Positions 16,985 to 25,603 are shown, counted from the first letter of the stretch. The stretch is DNA of 41,338 nt from Methanobacteriota archaeon (GCA_020347565.1 CP070732.1:777175-818512); one strand, 5' to 3'. The notes: a model not told the origin generated them from the letters alone. Translations and numbers: made by a program.

Positions 16985-17303
16985 GATTTCCCTACTGTTC
17001 GGTCCAGCTACGCTGGACAGAGGGGTAGAACCCTGGGAATCATAAATACCCTCGCTGCCATTCTGCCGACCCCCTTAAAAAGTGTTTCACAATGCGCCCC
17101 TTGAGACCTGGCGCAGATCGACCATAGTGAGCAGGAGATGGCCGCATGTGAAGCCAGGCACCTGTGGCGCAGTGTTGAACGCGGCTTGATGAACGCCCTC
17201 CTGCATTTGACTTCGGGCATTCCGAGGGCGTCGACGACAGCTCTTATGCTCACGGCACTGCTCAGCTCGGTTCTTGAAGTGGAACAAGGCTCTGGAGGCC
17301 GAT
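16985..17303. other. 319-base region with promoters and one doubtful small ORF
   Basis: It holds the TATA box of the minus-strand oxidoreductase gene and, at 17074-17082, CTTAAAAAG, a good TATA box on the plus strand. The plus-strand box faces a 60-codon frame at 17138. Minus-strand frames in the same stretch are open in pieces but have no start or family resemblance. Confidence 0.4.
17041..17050 (-). promoter_or_regulatory. TATA box of the saccharopine dehydrogenase-like gene
   Basis: The minus strand reads GGTATTTATG about 60 bases before the ATG at 16984. This predicts a leader of about 33 bases. Confidence 0.5.
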
Positions 17304-17320
17304 CTACCCTTCTCTCTTGA
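17138..17320 (+). CDS. Doubtful 60-residue helical protein
   Basis: An ATG frame of 60 codons behind a plus-strand TATA box (CTTAAAAAG, 17074-17082), which would give a leader of about 30 bases. AGCAGGAG abuts the ATG, too close for a good ribosome-binding site. The middle (MNALLHLTSGIP, then TTALMLTALLSSVLEVE) could be amphipathic helices. It overlaps the end of the convergent LOG-like gene by 17 bases. Codon use is less GC-rich at third positions than in its neighbours. It may be chance. Confidence 0.22.
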   Translation: MAACEARHLWRSVERGLMNALLHLTSGIPRASTTALMLTALLSSVLEVEQGSGGRSTLLS

Positions 17321-17789
17321 CCGCCTGGAACGCCGCATCGACGGCACCCTCCGCCGTGTCGACCCGTACCAGCTGCTCTATCACGGCCTCGGAGATCCTC
17401 CCAAGGTCCCACGAGCGCAGGGCAACGACGGTCTTGCCCATGTTCAGTGCATGCGCCATCTCGGACAGCGTGCCGAACTGCCCCCCAATCGCAATAAGGA
17501 CGTCAGCCGTTCTCACTATGATCACGTTCCTCGCGACGCCCATACCCGTCACGATCGGGATGTCGACGCTGTCATTAGCGTCGAGCCTATCGTCAGAGGG
17601 CAGGACGCCCACGGTCAATCCGCCCATGCTCCGCGCGCCTCTGCAGACCGCTTCCATCACTCCAGTGAGGCCGCCGCAGACGACCGTGCCGCCCCGCTTT
17701 GCGATTCCCTCTCCGACCTTCTCGGCGAGGGAACAGAGCTCTTCATCCGCCTGGCTCGCGCCTATGACGCCTATCATGGCCTGGACCAT
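17304..17789 (-). CDS. LOG-like nucleotide-binding protein, TIGR00725 family
   Basis: A 161-residue Rossmann-type protein of the lysine-decarboxylase-like/DprA superfamily. It starts MVQAMIGVIGASQ, then has GGTVVCGGLTGVMEAVCRGA, a GGLTVGVLPSDDRLDAN segment, the conserved GMGVARNVIIV, and GGQFGTLSEMAHAL (the family's GGxGTxxE phosphate-binding motif). Relatives include cytokinin-activating LOG phosphoribohydrolases, but the archaeal TIGR00725 branch has no assigned substrate. ATG 17789 fits the family's N-terminus; the open frame upstream of it is not conserved-looking. It is divergent from the SPFH operon with about 120 bases between. Confidence 0.85.
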   Translation of the reverse strand: MVQAMIGVIGASQADEELCSLAEKVGEGIAKRGGTVVCGGLTGVMEAVCRGARSMGGLTVGVLPSDDRLDANDSVDIPIVTGMGVARNVIIVRTADVLIAIGGQFGTLSEMAHALNMGKTVVALRSWDLGRISEAVIEQLVRVDTAEGAVDAAFQAVKREG

Positions 17790-17850
17790 GACCGTCCCGA
17801 ACTCATTCCACGGCCTTAAACCCGACGCGAACGTTCGGCTGTCCAACGAC

Positions 17851-17862
17851 ACGTTTATTAGG
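17851..17862. promoter_or_regulatory. Shared TATA-like element between the LOG-like gene and the SPFH operon
   Basis: ACGTTTATTAGG on the plus strand places transcription near 17882, giving a leader of about 26 bases with GAGGAGGG at 17892-17899 before ATG 17908. The complement (CCTAATAAACGT) is positioned about 60 bases before the LOG-like start. One element may serve both directions. Confidence 0.45.
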
Positions 17863-17907
17863 CCAACCAAGCGATATTGAGGCACCGTGCTGAGGAGGGC
17901 GTCCAGG

Positions 17908-18438
17908 ATGGCCGATACAAGGGAGAGGATCGAAGAGGACAGGGGCCTGCTGAAGAAGATCCAGACCTACATCCCAGGATTCAAGGGATACAGGCAGCGA
18001 GAGGACCTGAGGGACGCGGACAGGATGCTCAGGACCCAGCTCGCAGAAAAGCTGGCCCTTCACAGGAGAGGCCTTGAGGAGTGCAGGGGAATACTCGCCC
18101 AGAGCCAGGGCGCCAAGGAGATCGGGATGATAGGCGGCCTGATCAGCCAGTTCAAGAAGGTGGAGGGCCAGGTGACGCATGCAGCGATGGGCTACTCTGG
18201 AGTCGCCGCCGACATCGCCGTGAAGGAGGAGGAGCTTGACAGACTGTACGAATACGACACGAGCATGCTCGACCATATGATTGCGATGTCTGCGAGCATC
18301 GAATCGCTCAAGAACTCCCTCATGGCGGCGGACGAGGCGACGAGCTTCCGAGACATCATGAACATCAAGGCCCGGATCACGGACTTCGAGGATAAGTTCA
18401 AAGCGCGTCTGAGGGCGATAGAGGGCACGGAGGTGTGA
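17908..18438 (+). CDS. Coiled-coil protein, first gene of the SPFH/zinc-ribbon operon
   Basis: A 176-residue protein that is almost entirely charged alpha-helix with long coiled-coil stretches (for example ERIEEDRGLLKKIQTYI near the start, and FEDKFKARLRAIEG at the end). No membrane segment or cysteine pair. ATG 17908 follows GAGGAGGG by eight bases. In Bacillus ydjFGHI the SPFH/zinc-ribbon proteins are encoded with a PspA-type coiled-coil protein; this protein holds the same place in the operon, though it is shorter than PspA (about 220) and I see no clear PspA signature. It ends five bases before the SPFH gene. A role as a membrane-associated scaffold is inference. Confidence 0.75.
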   Translation: MADTRERIEEDRGLLKKIQTYIPGFKGYRQREDLRDADRMLRTQLAEKLALHRRGLEECRGILAQSQGAKEIGMIGGLISQFKKVEGQVTHAAMGYSGVAADIAVKEEELDRLYEYDTSMLDHMIAMSASIESLKNSLMAADEATSFRDIMNIKARITDFEDKFKARLRAIEGTEV

Positions 18439-18442
18439 TTAC

Positions 18443-19558
18443 TTGAGTCTCATAGGAGCGGACACGTTCAAGTGGGAGGACAGCGACAAGCGCTCGAACA
18501 TAATGTACCGGATGCCGAGGAACATCAGGTTCAACGACAATATCGTGGTCAGGGAGGACGAGATCGCCGTGTTCTTCCGGGACGGCAAAGCGCTTGCCTA
18601 CATAGACCGCCCCGACAGATACGCGCTCACCTCTCTGAACGCCCCCGTTGTCGGGAGGATCGTGAGGTTCCTATCCGGCGTGCAGCAGCAGGCTGAGGTC
18701 GTCTATCTTCAGAGACGTGTCTTCGACGCCAAGTTCGGCAGCAAGCAGCCGTATCAGTTCAGGGACAAGGAGTTCGGCATGGTGAACCTGAGGGTGTTCG
18801 GCGAGTTCAGGTTCAAGGTCATCTCTCCGGAGAACTTCGTCAACCAGTTCGTGGGGACGCTCAACTTCGCCACCAGTGCCGAGGTGGAGGAGCGCATAAA
18901 GGAGCAGATGGTGGTTCTCGTCTACGATTCCATAGGAGACATGAAGAAGGACGGCATGGGCGTGGCTGACATCGCGAGCAGCCTCACTGACATCGAGCAG
19001 GTCATTCTCGCCAGGTGCAAGGACCATTTTGACCTCTACGGCCTTGGGGTCGACAAGCTGTCAGGGCTGTACGTGTCGTTGCCGGAGGAGGTTCAGAAGG
19101 CGGTGGACACGCGCTCTTCCATGCAGGTGCTCGGGACGAACTACGTTCAGTACCAGACCGGACAGGCGATGCGCGAGGCCGCACAGAACCCCGAGGGAGG
19201 CACTGCTGGTGCAGGCGTCGGCGTGGGCGCTGGCATAGGCATGGGCTGGTCGATGATGGACGCGATGAAGCAGCCCTCCCCTCAGCAGCCGCCTGGGACT
19301 CAGCCGGCGCCTCAGGGTGTATCGTGCCCTAAGTGCACCGCGACGAACGCACCGGGCAGCAAGTTCTGCTCCTCGTGCGGGGCCAAGATGGCGGCGGACA
19401 CAGCAACCTGTCCGAAGTGCAGTGCGGAGGTGCCCGAGATCTCCAAGTTCTGCCCGGAATGCGGGGGCAGCATGAAGGTCACGAGGAAGTGCGCCGCCTG
19501 CGGCGCCGAGATGGCGAGCACGGTCAAGTTCTGCCCTGAGTGTGGCAAGGAAGCGTGA
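18443..19558 (+). CDS. SPFH/band 7-domain protein with three C-terminal zinc ribbons (YdjI-like)
   Basis: A 371-residue protein. Residues 1-230 are the SPFH-type domain seen in YdjI and 'virion core protein' relatives: FKWEDSDKRSNIMYRMP, NDNIVVREDEIAVFFRDGK, a middle segment with NLRVFGEFRFKVISPENFV, and GLGVDKLSGLYVSLPEEVQ. A Gly-rich linker (about 248-268) and a Pro/Gln stretch lead to three double-CxxC zinc ribbons (CPKC/CSSC, CPKC/CPEC, CAAC/CPEC). The start is TTG 18443 behind GGAGGTG seven bases away. In B. subtilis YdjI is brought to the membrane by YdjG/YdjH and then recruits the PspA-like YdjF. The same gene company here suggests an envelope-stress or lipid-domain role. Confidence 0.9.
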   Translation: MSLIGADTFKWEDSDKRSNIMYRMPRNIRFNDNIVVREDEIAVFFRDGKALAYIDRPDRYALTSLNAPVVGRIVRFLSGVQQQAEVVYLQRRVFDAKFGSKQPYQFRDKEFGMVNLRVFGEFRFKVISPENFVNQFVGTLNFATSAEVEERIKEQMVVLVYDSIGDMKKDGMGVADIASSLTDIEQVILARCKDHFDLYGLGVDKLSGLYVSLPEEVQKAVDTRSSMQVLGTNYVQYQTGQAMREAAQNPEGGTAGAGVGVGAGIGMGWSMMDAMKQPSPQQPPGTQPAPQGVSCPKCTATNAPGSKFCSSCGAKMAADTATCPKCSAEVPEISKFCPECGGSMKVTRKCAACGAEMASTVKFCPECGKEA

Positions 19559-19602
19559 GTAGTCCCCAGAGTCGCATGCGTCGGTGAAGGGACAGGGAGT
19601 CG

Positions 19603-20346
19603 ATGGCTTCTATCAAGTGTCCGAAGTGCGCGGCCCCTGTCGTGTTCGATGCGGGCACTAAATTCGTGAAGTGCACGTACTGCGATTCGCAGATATTCAT
19701 AGACCGCTCGGGTGCTGGCTTCTACTACGCCGCGCCGTTCTTGATCGACGAGGCGAATGCGATCGGCACGTTCCGCCGATGGGCCGCGGGACCGACGAAG
19801 GCGAAGAACCTGGACAGGCTCGCAGAGATCGCCAGCGTCACGAAGCACTACTTCCCGGTCTATATGTTCAAGCGCACGGTCGGAAGGAAGGAGCAGGTCA
19901 TGCTCGAGCCAGCGAGGTCGACCACGCTCCCTGGCCTTCACTCGCTCAAGGTGCCGGCGACCGACCTGAAGGTGTTTGACGCCGCGTTCGACACCGAAGG
20001 GGCCGAGGTGATACAGCCGGATATCGAGATGCTATCATATCTCGACGCTCTCCCGGGGGAGCCTGTGGAGCAGGCGCTGGTGTTCTTCCCCATATGGCGT
20101 CTGTCCTACGTCTTCGCTCAGAAGTGTTACGATGTGGTCATCGACGCCTCTGCGGGAGAGGTGTTCGCGGCAGGGTTTCCCACGAGGGGCTCAGCCGCCT
20201 ACGTGGTGGTGGCTGTCGTCGGATTCGCGGCGTTCACGCTCGAGGGCATCCTTGCGCTCGAATCCATGACCGCCGCGGCGTCACTGATGGCGTTGACCGT
20301 GGTGGGAGTGTTCACGGCTTCATACGCCGTCGCGAGGAGGCTGTGA
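19603..20346 (+). CDS. Zinc-ribbon membrane protein, YdjG-like (1 of 3)
   Basis: A 247-residue protein. One zinc ribbon at the N-terminus (CPKC at 6-9, CTYC at 24-27), then a soluble domain with paired strands (HYFPVYMFKRTVGRKEQV; LVFFPIWRLSYVFAQKCYDV) and, at about 198-245, two membrane helices (AAYVVVAVVGFAAFTLEGIL; ASLMALTVVGVFTASYAVA). The same layout recurs in the next gene, so they are diverged paralogs. YFPVY and FFPIWRLSY resemble the 'LPFWR' strands of the two following proteins. It follows the SPFH gene after 44 bases; GGGACAGGGAG lies before the ATG. The YdjG comparison is by architecture. Confidence 0.8.
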   Translation: MASIKCPKCAAPVVFDAGTKFVKCTYCDSQIFIDRSGAGFYYAAPFLIDEANAIGTFRRWAAGPTKAKNLDRLAEIASVTKHYFPVYMFKRTVGRKEQVMLEPARSTTLPGLHSLKVPATDLKVFDAAFDTEGAEVIQPDIEMLSYLDALPGEPVEQALVFFPIWRLSYVFAQKCYDVVIDASAGEVFAAGFPTRGSAAYVVVAVVGFAAFTLEGILALESMTAAASLMALTVVGVFTASYAVARRL

Positions 20347-20348
20347 CC

Positions 20349-21356
20349 GTGTCCGAAATCTCCGTCGGCCTGAACTGCCCTGCCTGTGGCGGCGCCATAT
20401 CGGTAGTCGAAGGCGACGACACCCTCATTTGCCCCTACTGCGACTCCACGCTGTTCATTGAGGGCGAAAGAGGGGTCTCCACAATCGCCTTCAAGAACAT
20501 ACTCACGCGGGACGGAGCCGTGGCGGAGACAATGCAGTGGTGGTCACGAGGCTGGAAGGCGAGGGACCTGAGCCGCACGGGCGCCGTCAGCGAGGTCTAT
20601 CCGATCTACCTGCCCTTCTGGAGATCCTCAACGCGGGTGGCGGGCTGGATATGCGGCTACACGGAACGCAGGTATACGGATGATAAGGGCAGAACGCACG
20701 TGCAGCGAGTGCCCAAGGAGGAGATGGTGCTGAACGACTATCTCTTCTCGGAGATAGCGACGGATCCTGGCGACTTGGGCATCACGAGCCTGCGCAACTT
20801 CTCGGGAGAGACGGGCTTTGCCGACTTCGACATGATACCCACGTTCGAGGCGACGACAGGTCGGGATGGCGCCGTTGAGCGCTCGAAATCAGACGCGATA
20901 TCCAGGGCGCGCAGGAGCGTCAGCGTGCCGCATATCACGCTGGAGAGGCTTCACGTGTTCCCGAGGAAGCTGTCCATGATCTACTATCCGATATGGGTCG
21001 TGCGATACTCGTACAGGAACAGGATGTACATGTCGACGGTGGACGGTGTGACGGGGGAGGTCCTGTCGGGACGAGCGCCAGGCGACCCCCTTTTCCAGAG
21101 CCTCGCGATCACCGCGGGCACCTCCGTAGGCGGACTCCTCGCGGCCGCAGGCATCATACTGTCGACGCTGACCGTCTCCGAGATACCGCTGGTCGCGTTG
21201 ATGATCGGAGCCGGGGTCCTGTACCTGACGTACAGGTTCTTCAGGCATGGCTCGGAGATCATCGAGGGCGACTTCAAGCACAAGCCCGCATCGGGTGGGG
21301 AGGCCATGAGGGGTTTGGGGGAGACTGCGCGGCTGATCAGGGGGGCGTATAGATGA
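20349..21356 (+). CDS. Zinc-ribbon membrane protein, YdjG-like (2 of 3)
   Basis: A 335-residue protein. One N-terminal zinc ribbon (CPAC, CPYC), a middle domain with YPIYLPFWRSSTRVAGWICG and MIYYPIWVVRYSYRNRMYMS (paired strands as in its neighbours), a GTSVGGLLAAAGIIL membrane helix and a second (IPLVALMIGAGVLYLTYRF), and a short basic tail. I chose GTG 20349, eight bases after GAGGAGG; GTG 20343 overlaps the previous stop as GTGA but is too close to that site. Translational coupling along the operon is clear, as its own stop overlaps the next ATG. Confidence 0.8.
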   Translation: MSEISVGLNCPACGGAISVVEGDDTLICPYCDSTLFIEGERGVSTIAFKNILTRDGAVAETMQWWSRGWKARDLSRTGAVSEVYPIYLPFWRSSTRVAGWICGYTERRYTDDKGRTHVQRVPKEEMVLNDYLFSEIATDPGDLGITSLRNFSGETGFADFDMIPTFEATTGRDGAVERSKSDAISRARRSVSVPHITLERLHVFPRKLSMIYYPIWVVRYSYRNRMYMSTVDGVTGEVLSGRAPGDPLFQSLAITAGTSVGGLLAAAGIILSTLTVSEIPLVALMIGAGVLYLTYRFFRHGSEIIEGDFKHKPASGGEAMRGLGETARLIRGAYR

Positions 21357-21943
21357 GGATCGTACAGGTCAGGTGTCCTTCGTGCAACACGCCGATCATG
21401 TCGAAGCAGAAGGACAGGTTCTTCCATTGCGACAAGTGCAATGTCCTCCATGTCCGGGACGGAGGCACGCGGAACGTCGACTACGAGATAGCTGAGTTCA
21501 GTGATTCCGCGCCTCTCGGCGAGCGGCTCTATGTCCCGTTCTGGAGGTTGTACTGCTCGTTCGTGATAAGGTCGAAGAGCGTCGAGGGCGGCTACGCGTT
21601 CCGATTGGCCTCGTGGATCAAGGGCTCGGACGACGGCGGCAGCCTGTTCATCTATGTCCCGGCAGCTGATTTCGATACGATGACCTTCAAGCGGCTCGCG
21701 ATAGATTTCACCGTCAGATCGCCGAACTACAGGACAAGGCTGAACTTCGGCGGCGTGCGCAGAATGCCAGCGAGGGTCTCGTCCGAGGAGGCCTCGGAGC
21801 TGGCCGATTTCGTGGTTGTGACGATGGAGGCCGAGAAGCCCGGCGTCCTGCAGAGGCTCGACTACTCGTTGACGGTACTGGGCTCGAAGATCGTGTATCT
21901 GCCGTTCGTGTCTTCGCCGAGCGGTCTTGTGCCCGCATTGTAG
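21353..21943 (+). CDS. Zinc-ribbon protein (3 of 3), last gene of the SPFH operon
   Basis: A 196-residue protein starting at the ATGA overlap with the gene before. One N-terminal zinc ribbon (CPSC at 8-11, CDKC at 26-29), then a domain with LYVPFWRLYCSFVIRSKS and a late KIVYLPFVSSP, matching the paired-strand domain of its two neighbours but with no membrane helix. It may be a soluble partner of the two membrane versions. It ends 19 bases from the convergent ModE-NUDIX gene. Confidence 0.75.
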   Translation: MRIVQVRCPSCNTPIMSKQKDRFFHCDKCNVLHVRDGGTRNVDYEIAEFSDSAPLGERLYVPFWRLYCSFVIRSKSVEGGYAFRLASWIKGSDDGGSLFIYVPAADFDTMTFKRLAIDFTVRSPNYRTRLNFGGVRRMPARVSSEEASELADFVVVTMEAEKPGVLQRLDYSLTVLGSKIVYLPFVSSPSGLVPAL

Positions 21944-21962
21944 CGATATCGGGGCTCCCGAC

Positions 21963-22712
21963 TCACCTTCGCTCCGAGAGGAACTCCTTCACGATCTCCC
22001 CGTGGTCGAAAGCCATCGGCGGAAGGTCGCTCGTGGAGAACCACTTGACGCTCTCAGCGTCGTCCCCCGCTGCGAGCCTGCCACCAGTGGGCCTCATCAG
22101 ATATATTGCCGTGACGAAGTGGCCTCGCGGGTCACGTTCGGGGTCGGACCGGACGCCAAGCAGGCGGACGACCTCGCAGGTGAGCCCCGTCTCCTCCTTG
22201 ACCTCCCTCTTCACGCACTCCTCGAGCCTCTCCCCGTACTCCACGAACCCGCCCGGGAGCGCATACGATCCCTTGAACGGGCCCTTGCCCCGCCTGATCA
22301 GCAGGATATTCCTGTCCTTGGTGACGATGCCATCCGCTGTCAGGGACGGCTTCCTCCAGTCGTTCGCCAGTTGGCTCTCCAGCGATTCCGCCTTGCTCTC
22401 GTATTCTGTGAGTATCTTCTCCCCGAGCTCGGTCAGCTCGGACACGCCTCCCTCGCGCCCCCCCCTCGAGGATGTCACGACGTCTCCACCGGCGTTCTCA
22501 GATATTCTCTGAAGGACGTCCCAAGCGTGCCTGTACGACATGCCCATCTCCTTCGCGGCTTTGGACATCGACCCAAGGTCCTTTATCTTCCTCAACAGGG
22601 TTGCCCTGCCGTCGCTTATGAGGAAGCGCCCGTCCTTCACGAGCCAAAGCTTGAGTTGGAGGTCGTACATACTGCTCAGCGGACGAGAATCCGAGTCCGT
22701 GATACTTACCAT
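21963..22712 (-). CDS. ModE-type HTH fused to a NUDIX hydrolase
   Basis: A 249-residue two-domain protein. Residues 15-110 are the N-terminal winged helix of ModE/LysR type: ATLLRKIKDLGSMSKAAKEM, MSYRHAWDVLQRI, a Gly-rich wing GGREGGVSELTELGEKIL. The molybdate-binding domain of ModE is absent. Instead, residues about 118-249 are a NUDIX domain with a full box (GGFVEYGERLEECVKREVKE followed by ETGL; GX5EX7REUXEEXGU), of ADP-ribose or nucleotide-diphosphate hydrolase style. The protein may sense or clear a nucleotide and control transcription. It lies 54 bases downstream of hutU on the same strand, so it may be co-transcribed. ATG 22712 or ATG 22670 are both possible starts. Confidence 0.88.
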   Translation of the reverse strand: MVSITDSDSRPLSSMYDLQLKLWLVKDGRFLISDGRATLLRKIKDLGSMSKAAKEMGMSYRHAWDVLQRISENAGGDVVTSSRGGREGGVSELTELGEKILTEYESKAESLESQLANDWRKPSLTADGIVTKDRNILLIRRGKGPFKGSYALPGGFVEYGERLEECVKREVKEETGLTCEVVRLLGVRSDPERDPRGHFVTAIYLMRPTGGRLAAGDDAESVKWFSTSDLPPMAFDHGEIVKEFLSERR

Positions 22713-22766
22713 TTTCTGGGGCTTCCAGCAGCTGCCGTCCAGGACAGGGTATGGTCGACGGCTACT

Positions 22767-24410
22767 TCATCGTCTCAGCGTCGGGATCCTCACACCCTTC
22801 TCTTTCGCGACTGCGAGGGCCTCGGAATAACCAGCGTCCGCATGCCTCAGTATACCCATGCCGGGGTCCGTCGTGAGGACTCTCTCTATCCGGTCCTCTG
22901 CATCCTTCGTCCCGTCCGCGACGACAAGCAGTCCTGCATGCGTCGAATACCCTATCCCTACACCGCCGCCGTTGTGTATGGCCACGAGGTCCGCCCCGGC
23001 TGCGGTGTTGATAAGGGCGTTCAACATCGGCCAATCGGCGACGGCGTCGCTTCCGTCCCTCATCCCTTCCGTCTCCCTGTTCGGCGATGCGACTGAGCCG
23101 CAGTCGAGATGATCTCTCGTTATGACGATCGGGCCGCTCAGCTCGCCGCTGCCGACCATGTTGTTGATCCTCTTCCCGAACCTGGTCCTCTCGCCGTATC
23201 CTAGCCAACAGACGCGCGCCGGCAGCCCTTCGAAGGGCACTTTGGCCTCGGCCAACCTTATCCAGTTCACGAGCTGATCGTTGTCATCGAACTCCTGCAT
23301 CACTACCGCATCGGTCTTGATTATGTCCTGAGGGTCGCCGGATACCGCGATCCATCTGAACGGTCCTCTTCCCTCGCAGAACATCGGCCTGATGTACAGC
23401 GGCACGAACCCCTTGAAATCGAACGCGTTGTCGACGCCGGCTTTCGACGCTTGCGCCCTTATGTTGTTGCCGTAGTCGAAGACTACAGAGCCCTTGTCCA
23501 TGAAGCCTAGCATCGCCCTCACATGTCCGGCGATGCTCTCCATCGCCCTCCTCCTGTACTCATCTGGATCGCTCTGCCTCAACGCAGCGGCGTCGGCGAT
23601 GTTCAGCCCCTTCGGTATGTATCCTCCGAGCTCGTCGTGGGCCGAGGTCTGATCCGTGACGACGTCGGGCACGAGTCCCATCTCGAGCAGCTTCGGGTGC
23701 GTCTCGGCGCAGTTCCCTGTAAGGCCGATCGACAGCGGCCTGCTTTCGGCCTTCGCCTTCGTCGCTTCGCTGATCGCATCCTTCAGGCTCTCCAGCTGCG
23801 TATCGCAGTAGCCGCTCCGCACGCGTCTGTCCGTCCTTGAGGGGTCACATTCCACGGCGATGCACACGCCCCCGTTCATAGTGACTGCAAGAGGCTGTGC
23901 GCCCCCCATCCCGCCGAGGCCGCCTGTCAGCACCAGCCTTCCCTTCAGCGTCCCGCCGAAGTTGTGCCTCGCACACGCCGCAAAGGTCTCGTAAGTACCT
24001 TGGAGTATCCCCTGCGTCCCTATGTACGCCCATCCGCCAGCGGTCATCTGTCCGTACATGATCAGCCCTTTCGCCTCGAGCTCGTGAAACACCTCCCAAG
24101 TCGACCATCTCGGCACGAGGTGCGCGTTCGCGATGAGCACCCTCGGTGCGAGCCTGTGCGTCCTTAACACGCCCACTGGCTTTCCCGACTGAACGAGCAG
24201 TGTCTCGTCGTCCTCGAGGTCCTTCAGCGACTCGACTATCGCGTCGAATGCCTCCCAGCTCCTGGCCGCCTTCCCGGTCCCGCCGTAGATGATCAGTTCC
24301 TCAGGCCTCTCTGCGTTCTCGAGGTTGTTCTGGAGCATCCTGAGGATGGCCTCCTGCCGCCATCCTTTGCAGATCAGCTCGGGTCCTCTTCTGGCTGCGA
24401 TATTCCTCAT
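22767..24410 (-). CDS. hutU: Urocanate hydratase
   Basis: A 547-residue protein, close to the usual length of about 555. It converts urocanate to imidazolone propionate in histidine breakdown using tightly bound NAD+. Visible family marks: [17 protein letters not shown] near 39-55, [20 protein letters not shown], the glycine-rich NAD site [49 protein letters not shown], and [16 protein letters not shown] plus [11 protein letters not shown] near the end. No hutH, hutI or hutG lies nearby, so the other histidine-degradation genes are elsewhere or absent. Its cytoplasmic role fits amino-acid catabolism. Confidence 0.97.
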   Translation of the reverse strand: MRNIAARRGPELICKGWRQEAILRMLQNNLENAERPEELIIYGGTGKAARSWEAFDAIVESLKDLEDDETLLVQSGKPVGVLRTHRLAPRVLIANAHLVPRWSTWEVFHELEAKGLIMYGQMTAGGWAYIGTQGILQGTYETFAACARHNFGGTLKGRLVLTGGLGGMGGAQPLAVTMNGGVCIAVECDPSRTDRRVRSGYCDTQLESLKDAISEATKAKAESRPLSIGLTGNCAETHPKLLEMGLVPDVVTDQTSAHDELGGYIPKGLNIADAAALRQSDPDEYRRRAMESIAGHVRAMLGFMDKGSVVFDYGNNIRAQASKAGVDNAFDFKGFVPLYIRPMFCEGRGPFRWIAVSGDPQDIIKTDAVVMQEFDDNDQLVNWIRLAEAKVPFEGLPARVCWLGYGERTRFGKRINNMVGSGELSGPIVITRDHLDCGSVASPNRETEGMRDGSDAVADWPMLNALINTAAGADLVAIHNGGGVGIGYSTHAGLLVVADGTKDAEDRIERVLTTDPGMGILRHADAGYSEALAVAKEKGVRIPTLRR

Positions 24411-24433
24411 TGTGCGTCAGCCTACACTAGTTG

Positions 24434-24447
24434 ACTATAGTGATATG
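24434..24447 (-). promoter_or_regulatory. TATA-like box of hutU
   Basis: The minus strand reads CATATCACTATAGT, 25-37 bases before the ATG at 24410, so the transcript would be leaderless or nearly so. No ribosome-binding site is seen before the ATG, which agrees. Confidence 0.4.
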
Positions 24448-24510
24448 AGGCTTTTGGAGGGCAGCCCGTACGGAGGTTTTATGTCGTGAACGGTGATGAG
24501 GGCCAGCGTA

Positions 24511-25461
24511 ATGCTAGACATACCCACCGTACTCACCGCCGACGAGATACTCGACAAGGCTTTCCGAAAGGCGTCTAAGGTGGATGTCCGCCGCGGGACT
24601 CGGCTGGACACGGTCCGGCAGATAAACATATCCAAACTAAAGTCCTCCAGCGACGTGATAGTGTCCACTCTCGGAAGGTATGTGAAGTCCTTTCCGAGCA
24701 TCGAGGCGCTCAGCCCGTTCTATTCGGAGCTGATAGACGTGACGATTGGGACTGACAGGCTGAAGAAGTCCCTGGGCGCGATGGACTGGTGTAGAGGGCA
24801 AGTCGCGAAGGTCTCAAGGGCGGCCGTGAGAGACATGTCCTCCCAGAACTCTACAGCCAGGATCGACGAGCTACGCCGAGGGACCTATGGAAGGATATCC
24901 TCGCTCGTCAAGCAAGTGGATGGCGAGCTCAAGTTCCTTGCCAAGGCGAGGAGTACGATCAAGAAGTTCCCGACGATCGACCACGAGGCGCCTACCACCG
25001 TCATCGGAGGGGCGCCGAATGTGGGAAAGAGCCAGCTGGTGAGAAGAATGTCGACCGCCAAGCCGAGGGTGGCAGTGTACCCGTTCACCACGCAGGAGGT
25101 GTCGGTGGGAGTGTTCGAGAGAGCCCGCGCCCGATACCAGGTGATTGACACACCCGGCCTTCTTGACAGACCCCTGAGCGAGAGGAATGCGATCGAGCTG
25201 AGGGCAGTCCTCGCCCTGCGACACCTGGCTGATGTCGTCGTCTTCGTTATCGACCCGAGCGAGACCTGCGGGTATACCCGCGGGCAGCAGGAGCGCCTGC
25301 TGTCGTCGCTCAAGACGGAGTTCCGGGATGTCCCAATCATAGAGGTCGAGAACAAGGTTGACCTTCTGGACTCTGGCTCATCGAGGATGAAGATATCAGC
25401 CATTACTGGTACGGGCGTCGATGCATTGGTGGACGAGGTCGTCAGCGCCCTCGCGGCGTAG
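24511..25461 (+). CDS. Nog1-family GTPase
   Basis: A 316-residue protein. The N-terminal helical domain begins IPTVLTADEILDKAFRKASK, the mark of Nog1-type proteins, and ends near DHEAPTTVI. The Obg/Nog1 GTPase domain follows: P-loop GGAPNVGKS (about 166-174), a threonine switch (YPFTTQEVSVGVF), DTPGLLDRP (G3), ENKVDLL (G4) and KISAITGTGVD (G5). Nog1 acts in large ribosomal subunit assembly. ATG 24511 is preferred by family alignment; GTG 24493 and ATG 24496 are in frame upstream and GGTGATGAGG lies between. A TTTTATG box at about 24475 is close to the start, hinting at a short or absent leader. Confidence 0.93.
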   Translation: MLDIPTVLTADEILDKAFRKASKVDVRRGTRLDTVRQINISKLKSSSDVIVSTLGRYVKSFPSIEALSPFYSELIDVTIGTDRLKKSLGAMDWCRGQVAKVSRAAVRDMSSQNSTARIDELRRGTYGRISSLVKQVDGELKFLAKARSTIKKFPTIDHEAPTTVIGGAPNVGKSQLVRRMSTAKPRVAVYPFTTQEVSVGVFERARARYQVIDTPGLLDRPLSERNAIELRAVLALRHLADVVVFVIDPSETCGYTRGQQERLLSSLKTEFRDVPIIEVENKVDLLDSGSSRMKISAITGTGVDALVDEVVSALAA

Positions 25462-25467
25462 GCAACG

Positions 25468-25475
25468 CTTATAGA
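25468..25475 (+). promoter_or_regulatory. TATA box upstream of the DNA polymerase D large subunit gene
   Basis: CTTATAGA lies just after the GTPase stop. Transcription would begin near 25498, leaving a leader of about 105 bases. The 140-base gap from the GTPase gene suggests a separate promoter. Confidence 0.45.
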
Positions 25476-25603
25476 TGGAATCCGCGATTAGCTACTTCGG
25501 GATCGCACCTAAATCAACCACACCGGCTGGTCTCGACACGAGGGGTTCCTGCCGGTGACAACTGAGGGGGCCAGCCTTGAGAGGCGTCGTTTGCAGCGAA
25601 TCG

